Part shown: piece by piece, positions 19,933 through 28,615 of the stretch
Position numbering within the stretch: the stretch's first letter is position 1
Layout of the letters: the number at the start of each line of letters is the position of its first letter
Assembly (NCBI RefSeq): GCF_009859475.1
Contig: NZ_CP044549.1
Coordinates: 2,046,001-2,110,000, forward strand
Direction of reading: 5' to 3'
Length of the DNA stretch: 64,000 nucleotides
From: Hydrogenophaga sp. BPS33
GTDB taxonomy: Bacteria; Pseudomonadota; Gammaproteobacteria; Burkholderiales; Burkholderiaceae_C
Program-made: the position numbers and the translations under genes
Notes under the pieces: model-generated
What the model was told of the DNA's origin: nothing
The model's input: only the letters and a program-made list of their open reading frames with translations
The model's database searches: none

Positions 19933-22900
19933 ATGAGCCGCACCACCCTTCCTCATCCGTCCGGCGCATTTCCCGTACCTCCGAATCTCCCTCCGCAAGT
20001 CACCGGGCTGCCAATGCATCTGAGCGGCGTGGGTCCTGTGTTGCCCGGTGTGGCGACGCAGCTGCCACGCCATGTGCAGCAGCATCAGGGCGAGGTTCAA
20101 GCCCAGATGCCGCCCCCGCTGCAATTCGCGCCCCCATCTCCCTGGTCATCTCCGTCGACCCCGCTGCCCTACACGCTGCTGTTCCAGATACCTGCCTACG
20201 TGGGCGCACCGTCGACGCCGATATCGCAAGCCGCGCAAGAATGGGTGGATGGGCTGCTCGAACCGGAACCCAGCGCCACGCTGGTGCAGGTGGTGCATCC
20301 CGTGGTGCCCCATTACCCGGTGCCGGTGCCGGTGCCGGTGCCGGTGCTGGTGACGCCACCCATGCAGTGGACTTCAGCCGCCTTGCTGTCGACGACGCCT
20401 TTGTGCACCCCTGCAGCGACTACCTTGGCGCAGTCGCATCGGGCGACTCAGCTGCAGGCTCAGCAGCTCCCGATGCCGATGGGGCGACCTGGGTCGGTCG
20501 TGCGGGGGACTCTCACATCCGCCGATTTGCTGGGCTTGAGCGCACCGACCTCTTCGACCAGCGCTGCCCCTTTAGGTCCACCTGCCTACAGCCTCGAGGC
20601 GTTGGCCAACGCCACTCCCGCCGGTGCTGTGCTCATGGTCGGTAAGGAGTTTGCTCGGCTGCTGGGCGAGGACCAACTGGAAGCTGCGGGGCAGATGTTC
20701 GAGCCCTTGGCAAAAAAAATTGATGCCTGGTTGCGCACAGACCCGAGCAAGGAAAGGACGAGGGGGGTGGATCTGAGCAACAAGATGCATCCGTTCCGCG
20801 CCCCGATAACTGCTCACCTCAGAGGGGGGTGTCACTTTCGTTCCAGCCTCGCATGGTCTTCCCCTTGGTGCCTAGAGCTGCGTTTCTTGGTGAATAGAGA
20901 ACGGCTTGACTGGCATAAGGGGATCCTCGACAACTGGGCGCCGGACTTTCGCGTTTCTGAGAGGCGCCGAGATGCGTTGAAATCCCTGATCGCGCAGCTC
21001 AGTTGGACCGCTCAACCTTTGGTCAATGCATGGGCTCGCTTCCGAAATGATGTGGGGCTCATGGTCGCGACCTTGAAGAAGGCGCTCGACATCTTGGTAG
21101 ATGCGTATGCTGCGCTGAAATCTAGCGCAGAACAGCAGGCCTTCCTCGACGATATTCTGGCGGCCATTGCGCGGGCCTATTGTTCGTTGCAACTGGCCGA
21201 TGGCCTGCTCGCCCTTCAAGGGATGCCTCAATGGTTGGCTGCCCCTCTTCGACAGAAGGCGCAGGAACTCATCGACGATCCCGGTCCCCGGCTGTTCCCC
21301 TTCGACAAGTCGAGGCCAGCTGCACCGTCACAGCTTCTGCCGGCGTACACGTCAGCCGAGCTGGTGGTCCAGCCCCCCTCTGACCCATCCGTCGTCAACT
21401 CCATGGCCTTGGTCGACACCACACCGTTGTCGGTCCTGGCAATGTCCACTTCCACCCCTTTCGGTTTGCTGGACTTGACCTCGCGAATGGATCTTGCCAC
21501 TGGGGGCATGGGCGCACCGACCTTGTCTATCAGCGTCCCTCCATTGAGCCCACCCGCCTACAGCCTTTTGGCGTTGGCCAACGCCACCCCCACCGATGCC
21601 GTGCTCATGGTCGGGGGGGAGTTCGCTCGGCTGCTGGGCGAGAACCAACTGGAAGCTGCGGGGCAGGTGCTTGAGCCTCTTGTGAAAAAAATCGACGTCT
21701 GGCTGCTCGCAGACCTGGGCGAGGAAAAGGAGAGGGGGTTGGATCTGTGCAACAGGATGGACCATTTCCTTTCCCCTATACCTGCTCACCTCAGAGGGGC
21801 AAGTGACTTTTACTCGCGTCTGACGCCGTCCTCATCTTGGCGCCTAGCGTTGCGTTTTTTGGAGAAATTGGAACGGCTAGTCTGGCATAAGGGGGTCGTT
21901 GACCACTGGGCGCCGGGCTTGCGCAATGCTGTGATGCGCCGAGACGCGTTGAAATCCCTGATCGCGCAGCTTAGTTGGATCGCTCAACCTTCGCCCAAGA
22001 CGCGGCCTCGTCAAGCAAAAAAGGAACTCGACCTGATGGATGTGACCGTGAAGAAAGCGCTCGACATCTGCGTGAATGCGTACGCTGCGCTGAGATCCCT
22101 TGCGGAGCAGCGGGCGTTCCGAGACGATATTCTGGCCGCTATTGCCCCGGCCTATTGTTCGTTGCGACTGGCCGACAGCCTGCTCGCCCTTGAAGTGCTG
22201 CCTCTCTGGTTGGATGCCCCGCTTCGAAAGAAGGCGCAGGAGGTCGTGGACGATCCCCGTCCCAGGCTGTTCCCCTTCGACCAACGCAGGCAAACTGCAG
22301 CATCGCATGCCCTGTCGGCGTACACGCCCGCCGCGCTGCTGGGTCTGCCAGCCAGTGAGGATGTCGTTTCTTCAGGTAGCTTGCACGCGCAGACCCTGCC
22401 CCTCGGGGGTGCCCCCTCCGTCCAATCCGTCGCCGAAACTGACTTGGAGCCCGACTCCGACTCCATGGCCATGACCACAGCTGTGTCGGTCACGGCAAGT
22501 TCCAGCTACATCTCTGCCTTGTTCACACGAAGCAATGTGGTAACTGGAAGCATGGGCGCACCGGCCTCGTCCACCAGCGCCACTCCTTTGGTTCTCTCCG
22601 AACAGCGCGAAATTTCCTCCGTGCCGAGCACAGCCCAGAAGCGGCAGCGCGAAACGGAAGTCGCGGCGCCCCAGGCCAAACAAGCCAGAGACGGCGAAAT
22701 TCGAAACCCTTCCAGCACCGTGTTCATGCCGCCCTCCAAGCCACAGGCCACGCCGAGAAACCATCTGTCCCAGACGCAGGGGAATATGTCCTGCGCGCCC
22801 GCTCGAGACGGTTCTCTGCGGGCTCCCAACCAGGCCCCCACTTTCTTCGAAGCGCTGGGGGCCTTGCAAGCCGATAGCCGTCGCCTGAACAACAGCATCG

Positions 22901-23520
22901 TGAAACAACTGGCCCGCCAGGCCATGGTGGAGGCCGACTTGAGCACACGCGCGGGGCTGCGGATGTATCTCGGGCAGATGGCATCGCTGGCCCAACTGCC
23001 CAAGACACGCCAATTCGCGCACACGCCCTCTGAGCGGTTGGCCGGGGTGTTCGTCAATCTGACGGGCATGGCCGAACAGTGCGCAAGAGGTGCGTCGCAG
23101 GAATGGCGCAGCGAAAGCGAGTTCTGGAGCGACGTCGCGAATGAAATGGGTTCGCCCCAGAGGGCGGTGCTGCGGCGGGCCATGGTGGCGTTGGCGCAAA
23201 CCGAGCTGAGGGGGCATCCGGATGCGGCTGCCCTCATTGAGCGGTTCAATTCGGCTCGCGTTGGCGTTGGAGCGGGAGGCGGTGCCCGGGCATCCCTGTC
23301 CGCGCGCAACGACACGAATGACGCGAACGCATGGTTGGATTCCGTTCTGACGGAGCCACCCGAGACGCCACAGGCGTTGGAGCAACGGGCGCAGAACGAC
23401 AGGTATGCACAGTCCCGCGGTTCCATGCTGGGACTGCCACCCACGCCTGGCACGTCGGCGCCCCAGAAACCCGTGCCGGAAAGCCCCAGCGCCTGGTTGA
23501 ACGGGTTCCTGGACGATTGA
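19933..23520 (+). CDS. putative type III effector with two tandem ~320-aa repeats
   Basis: No known family recognised. The protein is 1,195 aa from ATG 19933 (an in-frame start also exists at 19906). The N terminus is Ser/Pro/Thr-rich and disordered (about residues 1-210), as in type III secretion signals. Two near-identical repeats follow, starting near residues 215 (PPAYSLEALANATP) and 539 (PPAYSLLALANATP), each mostly helical with QLEAAG, LKSLIAQLSW and DDILAAIA. A C-terminal helical module (about 965-1110) and a tail ending in AWLNGFLDD complete it. Both domains recur in the protein at 24104-26257. A Hrp-box-like promoter lies upstream and a chaperone-like gene downstream. There is no Sec signal, membrane helix or enzyme motif. 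Effector status is inferred from context, not from homology. Confidence 0.7.
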   Translation: MSRTTLPHPSGAFPVPPNLPPQVTGLPMHLSGVGPVLPGVATQLPRHVQQHQGEVQAQMPPPLQFAPPSPWSSPSTPLPYTLLFQIPAYVGAPSTPISQAAQEWVDGLLEPEPSATLVQVVHPVVPHYPVPVPVPVPVLVTPPMQWTSAALLSTTPLCTPAATTLAQSHRATQLQAQQLPMPMGRPGSVVRGTLTSADLLGLSAPTSSTSAAPLGPPAYSLEALANATPAGAVLMVGKEFARLLGEDQLEAAGQMFEPLAKKIDAWLRTDPSKERTRGVDLSNKMHPFRAPITAHLRGGCHFRSSLAWSSPWCLELRFLVNRERLDWHKGILDNWAPDFRVSERRRDALKSLIAQLSWTAQPLVNAWARFRNDVGLMVATLKKALDILVDAYAALKSSAEQQAFLDDILAAIARAYCSLQLADGLLALQGMPQWLAAPLRQKAQELIDDPGPRLFPFDKSRPAAPSQLLPAYTSAELVVQPPSDPSVVNSMALVDTTPLSVLAMSTSTPFGLLDLTSRMDLATGGMGAPTLSISVPPLSPPAYSLLALANATPTDAVLMVGGEFARLLGENQLEAAGQVLEPLVKKIDVWLLADLGEEKERGLDLCNRMDHFLSPIPAHLRGASDFYSRLTPSSSWRLALRFLEKLERLVWHKGVVDHWAPGLRNAVMRRDALKSLIAQLSWIAQPSPKTRPRQAKKELDLMDVTVKKALDICVNAYAALRSLAEQRAFRDDILAAIAPAYCSLRLADSLLALEVLPLWLDAPLRKKAQEVVDDPRPRLFPFDQRRQTAASHALSAYTPAALLGLPASEDVVSSGSLHAQTLPLGGAPSVQSVAETDLEPDSDSMAMTTAVSVTASSSYISALFTRSNVVTGSMGAPASSTSATPLVLSEQREISSVPSTAQKRQRETEVAAPQAKQARDGEIRNPSSTVFMPPSKPQATPRNHLSQTQGNMSCAPARDGSLRAPNQAPTFFEALGALQADSRRLNNSIVKQLARQAMVEADLSTRAGLRMYLGQMASLAQLPKTRQFAHTPSERLAGVFVNLTGMAEQCARGASQEWRSESEFWSDVANEMGSPQRAVLRRAMVALAQTELRGHPDAAALIERFNSARVGVGAGGGARASLSARNDTNDANAWLDSVLTEPPETPQALEQRAQNDRYAQSRGSMLGLPPTPGTSAPQKPVPESPSAWLNGFLDD
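20578..22596 (+). repeat. tandem ~972-bp intragenic duplication
   Basis: Unit 1 begins at 20578 and unit 2 at 21550. The two are strongly similar at the DNA level in their first and middle parts, for example the shared stretch coding FARLLGE and QLEAAGQ. Each unit ends in a Ser/Thr/Pro linker (SMGAP, TSSTSA-type). The similarity points to a fairly recent in-frame duplication of one domain plus linker. Confidence 0.85.
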
Positions 23521-23535
23521 CAGGCAAGGGTGCAG

Positions 23536-23563
23536 GGAACCTGCGCTGGGTGCGCGTCACGCA
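23536..23563 (+). promoter_or_regulatory. Hrp-box-like promoter of chaperone-effector 2 unit
   Basis: GGAACC (23536-23541), 16 bases, then CACGCA (23558-23563): the same GGAACC-N16-CACNNA layout as the element before effector gene 1. It begins 16 bases after the stop of that gene and lies about 70 bases before the chaperone start, so it would drive the chaperone and the second effector gene together. Confidence 0.65.
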
Positions 23564-23632
23564 TCCTGTCCTGGGCGTTGCTGCCCACACGCTTCCACAA
23601 CCCAGCGCGGCTCAACCGCAAGGATGAACACC

Positions 23633-24094
23633 ATGAGCATGACATCCCATCTCCTCGACCAGTTGTTGCCCCGCGCGGGTGGGTGGGTGCCAGACGAGCG
23701 TGGCACCTTTGTGCTGAGCGTGCTGCCCGATGTGGTGGTCAATATCGTCGAAGACCCCTCCGCCATGCAGATCCATTTCTTGAGCGCGGTGGGCGAAGCG
23801 GGCAGCCACAGCGTGACTGTCGACGGTGGCACAGAAGAGCCGCAGCCGGTGCGGGGCCGCAAGCGTGTGTTGGTGGCCGAAGAGACGGGCTTGGTGACGG
23901 CGCTTCGCACGGTGGACGCGGTCGGGTTGGACGAGGCCGCATTCACCGCGGAATTGGGCGCGCACGTGACGTTCGCACGCCAGTTGGCAGTTGCGCTGTC
24001 TGAGGCCAACCCACCTTCCGACGATGGAGTGCTCGAACCCTCGGGCGTTGTTTCCACCTGGTTCGAGTGCGTCGCCAACACTGCAGCGGGTTGA
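23633..24094 (+). CDS. putative CesT-like type III secretion chaperone
   Basis: A small acidic protein (153 aa from ATG 23633; an in-frame ATG at 23624 is possible, but AAGGA is spaced correctly only for 23633). The pattern of an N-terminal helix (SHLLDQLLP), short beta strands (GTFVLSVL, VVVNIVED, MQIHFLSAV), a strand-helix segment (VLVAEETGLVTALRTV) and a final long helix (FTAELGAHVTFARQLAVAL) matches class I type III chaperones. Direct homology is weak and not provable here. It lies between two related effector-like genes, behind its own Hrp-box-like promoter. Alternative: an unrelated small cytosolic protein. Confidence 0.6.
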   Translation: MSMTSHLLDQLLPRAGGWVPDERGTFVLSVLPDVVVNIVEDPSAMQIHFLSAVGEAGSHSVTVDGGTEEPQPVRGRKRVLVAEETGLVTALRTVDAVGLDEAAFTAELGAHVTFARQLAVALSEANPPSDDGVLEPSGVVSTWFECVANTAAG

Positions 24095-24103
24095 CCTCAC
24101 TGT

Positions 24104-26257
24104 GTGCGTTTTCCGCGCGAGGTGTCTGGAGTGCGTCCTGGAAACCGCGGCTTGAACTCAACCCATTTCCCCAAGAGCGGCGGGCCACCACAGCGGATGC
24201 CGAACCCTGCGCAAACAGCGCCAGACACGGGGTGGCCGACGCCGCTGGCCAACGTCGGCCATGTACGGCCTGACGTCGCAGACCAACTGCCGCCTTGGGT
24301 GCAATACCGCCAGGCCGCATTTCGAACACAGACGCCCTTCCAGGTGGTTTTGAGCGTTCCGATCGTGAGTTCGAGCCCGACGACGACCACGACCGCACAG
24401 AAGCGGACGCGCGAGCCAGAAGGTGCTGAAGAAAATGTCAAACGCTACAAGGCGGGTGAAGTCCAAGTGCCGCAGGGACTGCCGTCCCGAACAGACACGA
24501 CGCCCAGCGGTTTCGGCGCTCAGATCTTGCCTTCCGTTGGGCAAGTCGCCTTTGTCACGGATATGTTGGAGGAAGCCCAACGCGCCGCCGTATTCATTGC
24601 CCTGACCAACACCACGCCGACCGAGGCGGTGTCGAGCGCTGGCAAAGCATTGGAAAAGTTGTTTTCCGCAAACCAACTGGAGGCTGCTGGAACGGTGCTC
24701 AAGGCCCTGGGCTTCAAGTTGCGCGTGCTGGAAATGGACACTGGCCATGGCTCCCAAAAAAAACGATCCGCCGTGATGCGGGCCATGTGGGATTTTGGCG
24801 CTCCTATCAGCTCCAGCATGATGGGCGCATGTCACGCATACCGCTCGAAAGACTCGTTCGTTACGCCGTGGTACGCCAGTTTGCGATTCCAGATCGGGCG
24901 GACTGGCCTGAGTTATGAGGGCATCGTCACCCACTACGCTTCGAGTGTGGTCATTCCAGAGCAACGCATGGGTGCACTCTGCGCCACGGTGGGGCACCTC
25001 AGCTGGATTGCTCCACCTTGGAACGGGAGCGGAGTCGAAGCACAAAGGAGCCATGAGGCAATGCGCAGGGCGTTGGTCAAGTTGTTCGACATCTGGGAAA
25101 AGGTGTACGACAGTTCGGACAAGCACGTGTTCCTGCAGCAGATCCTTTCTGCGATCGTGCCAGCGTACTGTTCTCCGCGAATGGCCGATGCCCTCGGCGA
25201 TTTCGAGGGCGTTCCTGCCTGGTTAAAGCTACCGTTGCGCGCAAGGGCGCAGGCAGTCCTCGACGACAAGGGACCCAGATTGTTCGAAATGGGGTGGCTC
25301 GACAAACGTGTACGACACGTCGTGGAGCAGACGCCGATCCAGGCGCCCGAGATTTCGGGCGCGCCGCTCCCCAACTTCGTTGCGCCGATGTCCGCCGGGC
25401 ATCCGATCTTGTCGCCGGCAAGTCTCCCGCCGACTTTGGGATCCGTCGCACCACATCACCTGCCTCCGCACTTGCCCCATCAACAGCCGTCGTTCCAGCG
25501 CACGTTGCCGGGCTGGCCAAGCGATTCCGGGCAGCTCAACAACACGGCTGTGAGAAGCGCGGCAACCCAAGCCATGGCGGCGTGCGACACGGGCACAGCC
25601 GCAGGCTTGAGAGACTTTATGAGTCGCATGGCATGGCTGGTCGGGTTGCCGAGCACGCGTGATCTCACGTTGGAACCTTCGCAGCGCGTGGAAGGCTTGT
25701 TCATCAAACTGCAGGAAACCGCCATCGTGTGTGCAAGCGGCGCTTCTCATGAATGGGGTAGCGAGCAAGCGTTCTGGAACACTGTCATCGACGAACTCCG
25801 CTCACCCGCGATGGATGCGCTGGGCCAAGTCATGGCGCAGCGGGCGGGGGAAGAGTTGGACGGCAGGCGTCTGAGCACGGGTGCCACCATCGCGATGTTC
25901 CATCAGCTTCTCGTGGCACCGTCATCCGGGTCAAGGGACCCCGACGATTGGGTGGAATCGGTTTGGGGTGAGTTTGGCTCCAATCCTTATCAAGGGGAGG
26001 ATCTGGAACCGCTGGCCAGTTCGCAGTGGCTGCACGATGACATGTTCGCGAGCGGTAGCGGTTTGTCAGAGCCAGCACCGAACAACGCGACGGTGCAGCG
26101 CCTCGAGTTTCAGATCCCCGCGCGCGGCACCGCACAAGTTCAGCAGAGCGCGGCATTGCCCCAAACGCCTGACTGGGGTGCGCTGTGGTTGCCACAGACA
26201 CCTGTTCAGAGCGCGACACCGCAGGCATTGCAAGGGGAAGAGCCTGACGCATGGTGA
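24104..26257 (+). CDS. putative type III effector, paralog of the 19933-23520 product
   Basis: Up to 717 aa; family unknown. The start is uncertain: GTG 24104 opens the frame, GTG 24131 has a GAGG sequence eight bases upstream, and ATG 24197 (MPNPAQ) is also possible. The N-terminal 100 residues are Pro/Thr-rich. Residues about 158-402 carry one copy of the domain found twice in the upstream paralog (ANQLEAAG, GHLSWIAPP, LQQILSAIVPAYCS), more diverged than those two are from each other. Residues about 470-605 match its C-terminal module (LNNTAVRSAATQAM, CASGASHEWGSEQAFW). The tail has acidic tryptophan motifs and ends EPDAW. It starts about ten bases after the chaperone-like gene and is probably in one operon with it. 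Confidence 0.68.
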   Translation: MRFPREVSGVRPGNRGLNSTHFPKSGGPPQRMPNPAQTAPDTGWPTPLANVGHVRPDVADQLPPWVQYRQAAFRTQTPFQVVLSVPIVSSSPTTTTTAQKRTREPEGAEENVKRYKAGEVQVPQGLPSRTDTTPSGFGAQILPSVGQVAFVTDMLEEAQRAAVFIALTNTTPTEAVSSAGKALEKLFSANQLEAAGTVLKALGFKLRVLEMDTGHGSQKKRSAVMRAMWDFGAPISSSMMGACHAYRSKDSFVTPWYASLRFQIGRTGLSYEGIVTHYASSVVIPEQRMGALCATVGHLSWIAPPWNGSGVEAQRSHEAMRRALVKLFDIWEKVYDSSDKHVFLQQILSAIVPAYCSPRMADALGDFEGVPAWLKLPLRARAQAVLDDKGPRLFEMGWLDKRVRHVVEQTPIQAPEISGAPLPNFVAPMSAGHPILSPASLPPTLGSVAPHHLPPHLPHQQPSFQRTLPGWPSDSGQLNNTAVRSAATQAMAACDTGTAAGLRDFMSRMAWLVGLPSTRDLTLEPSQRVEGLFIKLQETAIVCASGASHEWGSEQAFWNTVIDELRSPAMDALGQVMAQRAGEELDGRRLSTGATIAMFHQLLVAPSSGSRDPDDWVESVWGEFGSNPYQGEDLEPLASSQWLHDDMFASGSGLSEPAPNNATVQRLEFQIPARGTAQVQQSAALPQTPDWGALWLPQTPVQSATPQALQGEEPDAW

Positions 26258-26307
26258 GCGCGTTTTCGAAGTAGCAACCCGGGCGGAACCCGGCACAATC
26301 GCGCTCC

Positions 26308-27540
26308 ATGAACCACAAAGTGATCGTTGCGGGCGGGGGCATTGGCGGGTTGGCTTGTGCGTTGGCGTTGGCGCGCGCGGGCGTGCGCGCCGTGGTGCTG
26401 GAACAAGCCGATGAATTCAACGAGGTGGGCGCGGGCCTGCAGCTCGGCCCCAACGCCGTGCGCGTGCTGGCCGAATGGGGGCTGATGGACGCGCTGCATG
26501 CCTGCGCGGCGTACCCCGAGGCCTTGCGCGTGCGCGACGCCCACAGCGCGAAGTCGCTCGGCCACCTGCGCCTGGGCGCGATGTGCCTGGCGCGCCACCA
26601 GCAACACTACGCCACGCTGCACCGCGCCGACCTGCACAGCCTGCTCCTGAGCGCCGTGCGGCGGCGGCCGGAACTGGTGCAGGTGCGCATGGGCGCGCCG
26701 CTCGCGTCCTGCGAGGCCCATGCGTCGGGCGTGCGGGTCACGCTGGCGAGTGGCGAAGCCGTCGCCGGTGACGCCCTGATGGGCTGCGATGGTTTGTGGA
26801 GCCGCGTGCGCGCGCACATGCTGGGCGCGCAGCCCGCGCCAGCCGCCACCGGGCACTTGGCGTACCGCGGCATGTTGCGCACGGACCAACTGCCCGGGCC
26901 GCTGCGCGGCAACCACGTGACGGCCTGGCTGGGGCCACGGCTGCACGTGGTGCACTACCCGGTGAAACAGGGCGATTGGATCAATGTGGTGGCGGTGGTC
27001 GAAGGCAGCCTCAGGGCGAGCGACACCGATGCCACGACCTGGACGCACGAAGCCCGCGCGGCCGATCTGCGGCAAGCCATGGGCCCGGCGTGCGACGACC
27101 TCCTGACGCTGCTGGAGACCGTGCCCGACTGGACCTTGTGGCCCTTGCACGACCGCGCGCCGATGCAAAGCGCCAGCGAACAGGCCCAGGGCCGCGTGGC
27201 TTTGCTGGGCGATGCGGCCCATCCGATGCGGCCGTATCTCGCGCAGGGAGCGGCCATGGCGATCGAAGACGCGTGGACGATCGGGCGCTTGCTGGCGGAT
27301 GGGCATGCGAAGGCCGGCGAACGCGGCGTGGATTGGTCCACGCTGTTCGCGCATTACGCGGCAACCCGTTGGCAACGCAACGCGCGCGTGCAACGGATCT
27401 CGCGGCGCAACGGCACCGTCTTTCACGCCCAGGGTGCGCTGCGCTGGGCACGCGATCGGGCCATGGAATTGCTCGGCGAACGTTTGCTGGACAATACCTG
27501 GCTCTACGACGGGCCACCCGAGCCCGAAGCCGCTCCTTGA
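26308..27540 (+). CDS. FAD-dependent aromatic hydroxylase-like monooxygenase
   Basis: A 410-aa class A flavoprotein monooxygenase similar in layout to salicylate 1-hydroxylase and 3-hydroxybenzoate 6-hydroxylase. The dinucleotide loop is VAGGGIGGLACALALARAG, the DG motif is CDGLWSRVR, and the GD motif is GRVALLGDAAHPMRPYLAQG (NAD(P)H and FAD contacts). No ring-cleavage dioxygenase or pathway genes are next to it, so the aromatic substrate cannot be named. The downstream solute-binding protein gene starts 41 bases later and may supply an organic acid uptake function in the same transcript. Confidence 0.87.
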   Translation: MNHKVIVAGGGIGGLACALALARAGVRAVVLEQADEFNEVGAGLQLGPNAVRVLAEWGLMDALHACAAYPEALRVRDAHSAKSLGHLRLGAMCLARHQQHYATLHRADLHSLLLSAVRRRPELVQVRMGAPLASCEAHASGVRVTLASGEAVAGDALMGCDGLWSRVRAHMLGAQPAPAATGHLAYRGMLRTDQLPGPLRGNHVTAWLGPRLHVVHYPVKQGDWINVVAVVEGSLRASDTDATTWTHEARAADLRQAMGPACDDLLTLLETVPDWTLWPLHDRAPMQSASEQAQGRVALLGDAAHPMRPYLAQGAAMAIEDAWTIGRLLADGHAKAGERGVDWSTLFAHYAATRWQRNARVQRISRRNGTVFHAQGALRWARDRAMELLGERLLDNTWLYDGPPEPEAAP

Positions 27541-27581
27541 GCGGCGCCTGTTTTTTCCCCAGAACCGAGGCAGACAACACC

Positions 27582-28592
27582 ATGACCGCACCCAACTCCC
27601 CCGTTCTCTCGACCCGCCGCCACGCCCTGGCCACGGCAGCCGCCCTCGTGGCCGCCACCGCGCTGCCCGGCGTCGCGCTGGCCCAGGCTGGCGCGGCCGC
27701 CTGGCCCAACCGGCCCATCAAGATGGTGGTGGGATTCCCCGGTGGCTCTTCGCCCGACCTCACCGCGCGCCTGTTGGCCGAACCGCTGTCGCAGGCGCTG
27801 GGCCAGCCGGTGATCGTCGAGAACCGCCCCGGCGCGGGCGGCAACATCGCCGCTGCGCTGGTGGCGCGTGCCGACGACGACCACACCATCGGCTTGATGA
27901 TCAACGGCAACATGACCATCGCCAAGATCCTCAACCCCGCCACGACCTACGACCCCATCAAGGACCTGACGCCGGTCTCGCTCATCGCCGTGGCGCCGCT
28001 GGTGCTGGCCGTGCCTGCCACGGTGGGCGAGAGCGGTGCCGCCTACATCGCGGCTGCGCGCGCCGCGGGTGACAAATGGAACTACGGCACCCCCGGTGTG
28101 GGTACCGTGGCCCACCTCGGCATGGAACTGCTCAAGTCGCGCGCAGGCATTGCACCAGTGCACGTGCCGTACCCAGGCAACCCGCAAGTGATCGCCGCGA
28201 TGATGGGCGGGCAGGTGCAAATGTCGCTGCTGCCGCCGGGCCTGGTGATGCCGCAGGTGCGTGCCAACAAGCTCAAGGCCATTGGCGTCACGTCCGCCGG
28301 CCGCAGCAGCCTGGTGCCCGACGTGCCCAGCCTCACCGAGGCCGGCGTGCGCGACTTCCAGCTGGAAATCTGGAACGCCGTGGCCGCGCCCAACAGCCTG
28401 CCCAAGGTCCATGTGAACCGTCTGGCCACGCTGCTCACCGAGATCGTGCGGCGCGAAGACATCCGGCAGAAACTGTTTGGCCAGGGCTGGCAAGTCACCG
28501 GCACCGGCCCCGAAGGCCTGGCGCGCCGCATCAAGAGCGACACGGCCGCCATGTCCGAAGTCATCAAGCGCAACAACATCCAGCCGGGCTGA
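27582..28592 (+). CDS. Bug-type tripartite tricarboxylate transporter substrate-binding protein
   Basis: A 336-aa periplasmic binding protein of the Bug/TctC family, very abundant in Burkholderiales. The signal peptide has a twin-arginine-like start (STRRHALAT) and a hydrophobic core ending ALPGVALAQA. The mature part shows the family hallmarks WPNRPIKMVVGFPGGSSPDLTAR (in two parts) and VIVENRPGAGGNIAA. No TctA or TctB membrane subunits are nearby, which is common for orphan Bug proteins. Its ligand is likely a carboxylate or aromatic acid; pairing with the upstream monooxygenase is suggestive only. Confidence 0.93.
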   Translation: MTAPNSPVLSTRRHALATAAALVAATALPGVALAQAGAAAWPNRPIKMVVGFPGGSSPDLTARLLAEPLSQALGQPVIVENRPGAGGNIAAALVARADDDHTIGLMINGNMTIAKILNPATTYDPIKDLTPVSLIAVAPLVLAVPATVGESGAAYIAAARAAGDKWNYGTPGVGTVAHLGMELLKSRAGIAPVHVPYPGNPQVIAAMMGGQVQMSLLPPGLVMPQVRANKLKAIGVTSAGRSSLVPDVPSLTEAGVRDFQLEIWNAVAAPNSLPKVHVNRLATLLTEIVRREDIRQKLFGQGWQVTGTGPEGLARRIKSDTAAMSEVIKRNNIQPG

Positions 28593-28615
28593 CCCGGCCC
28601 GGCCGGCGCGCCGCG

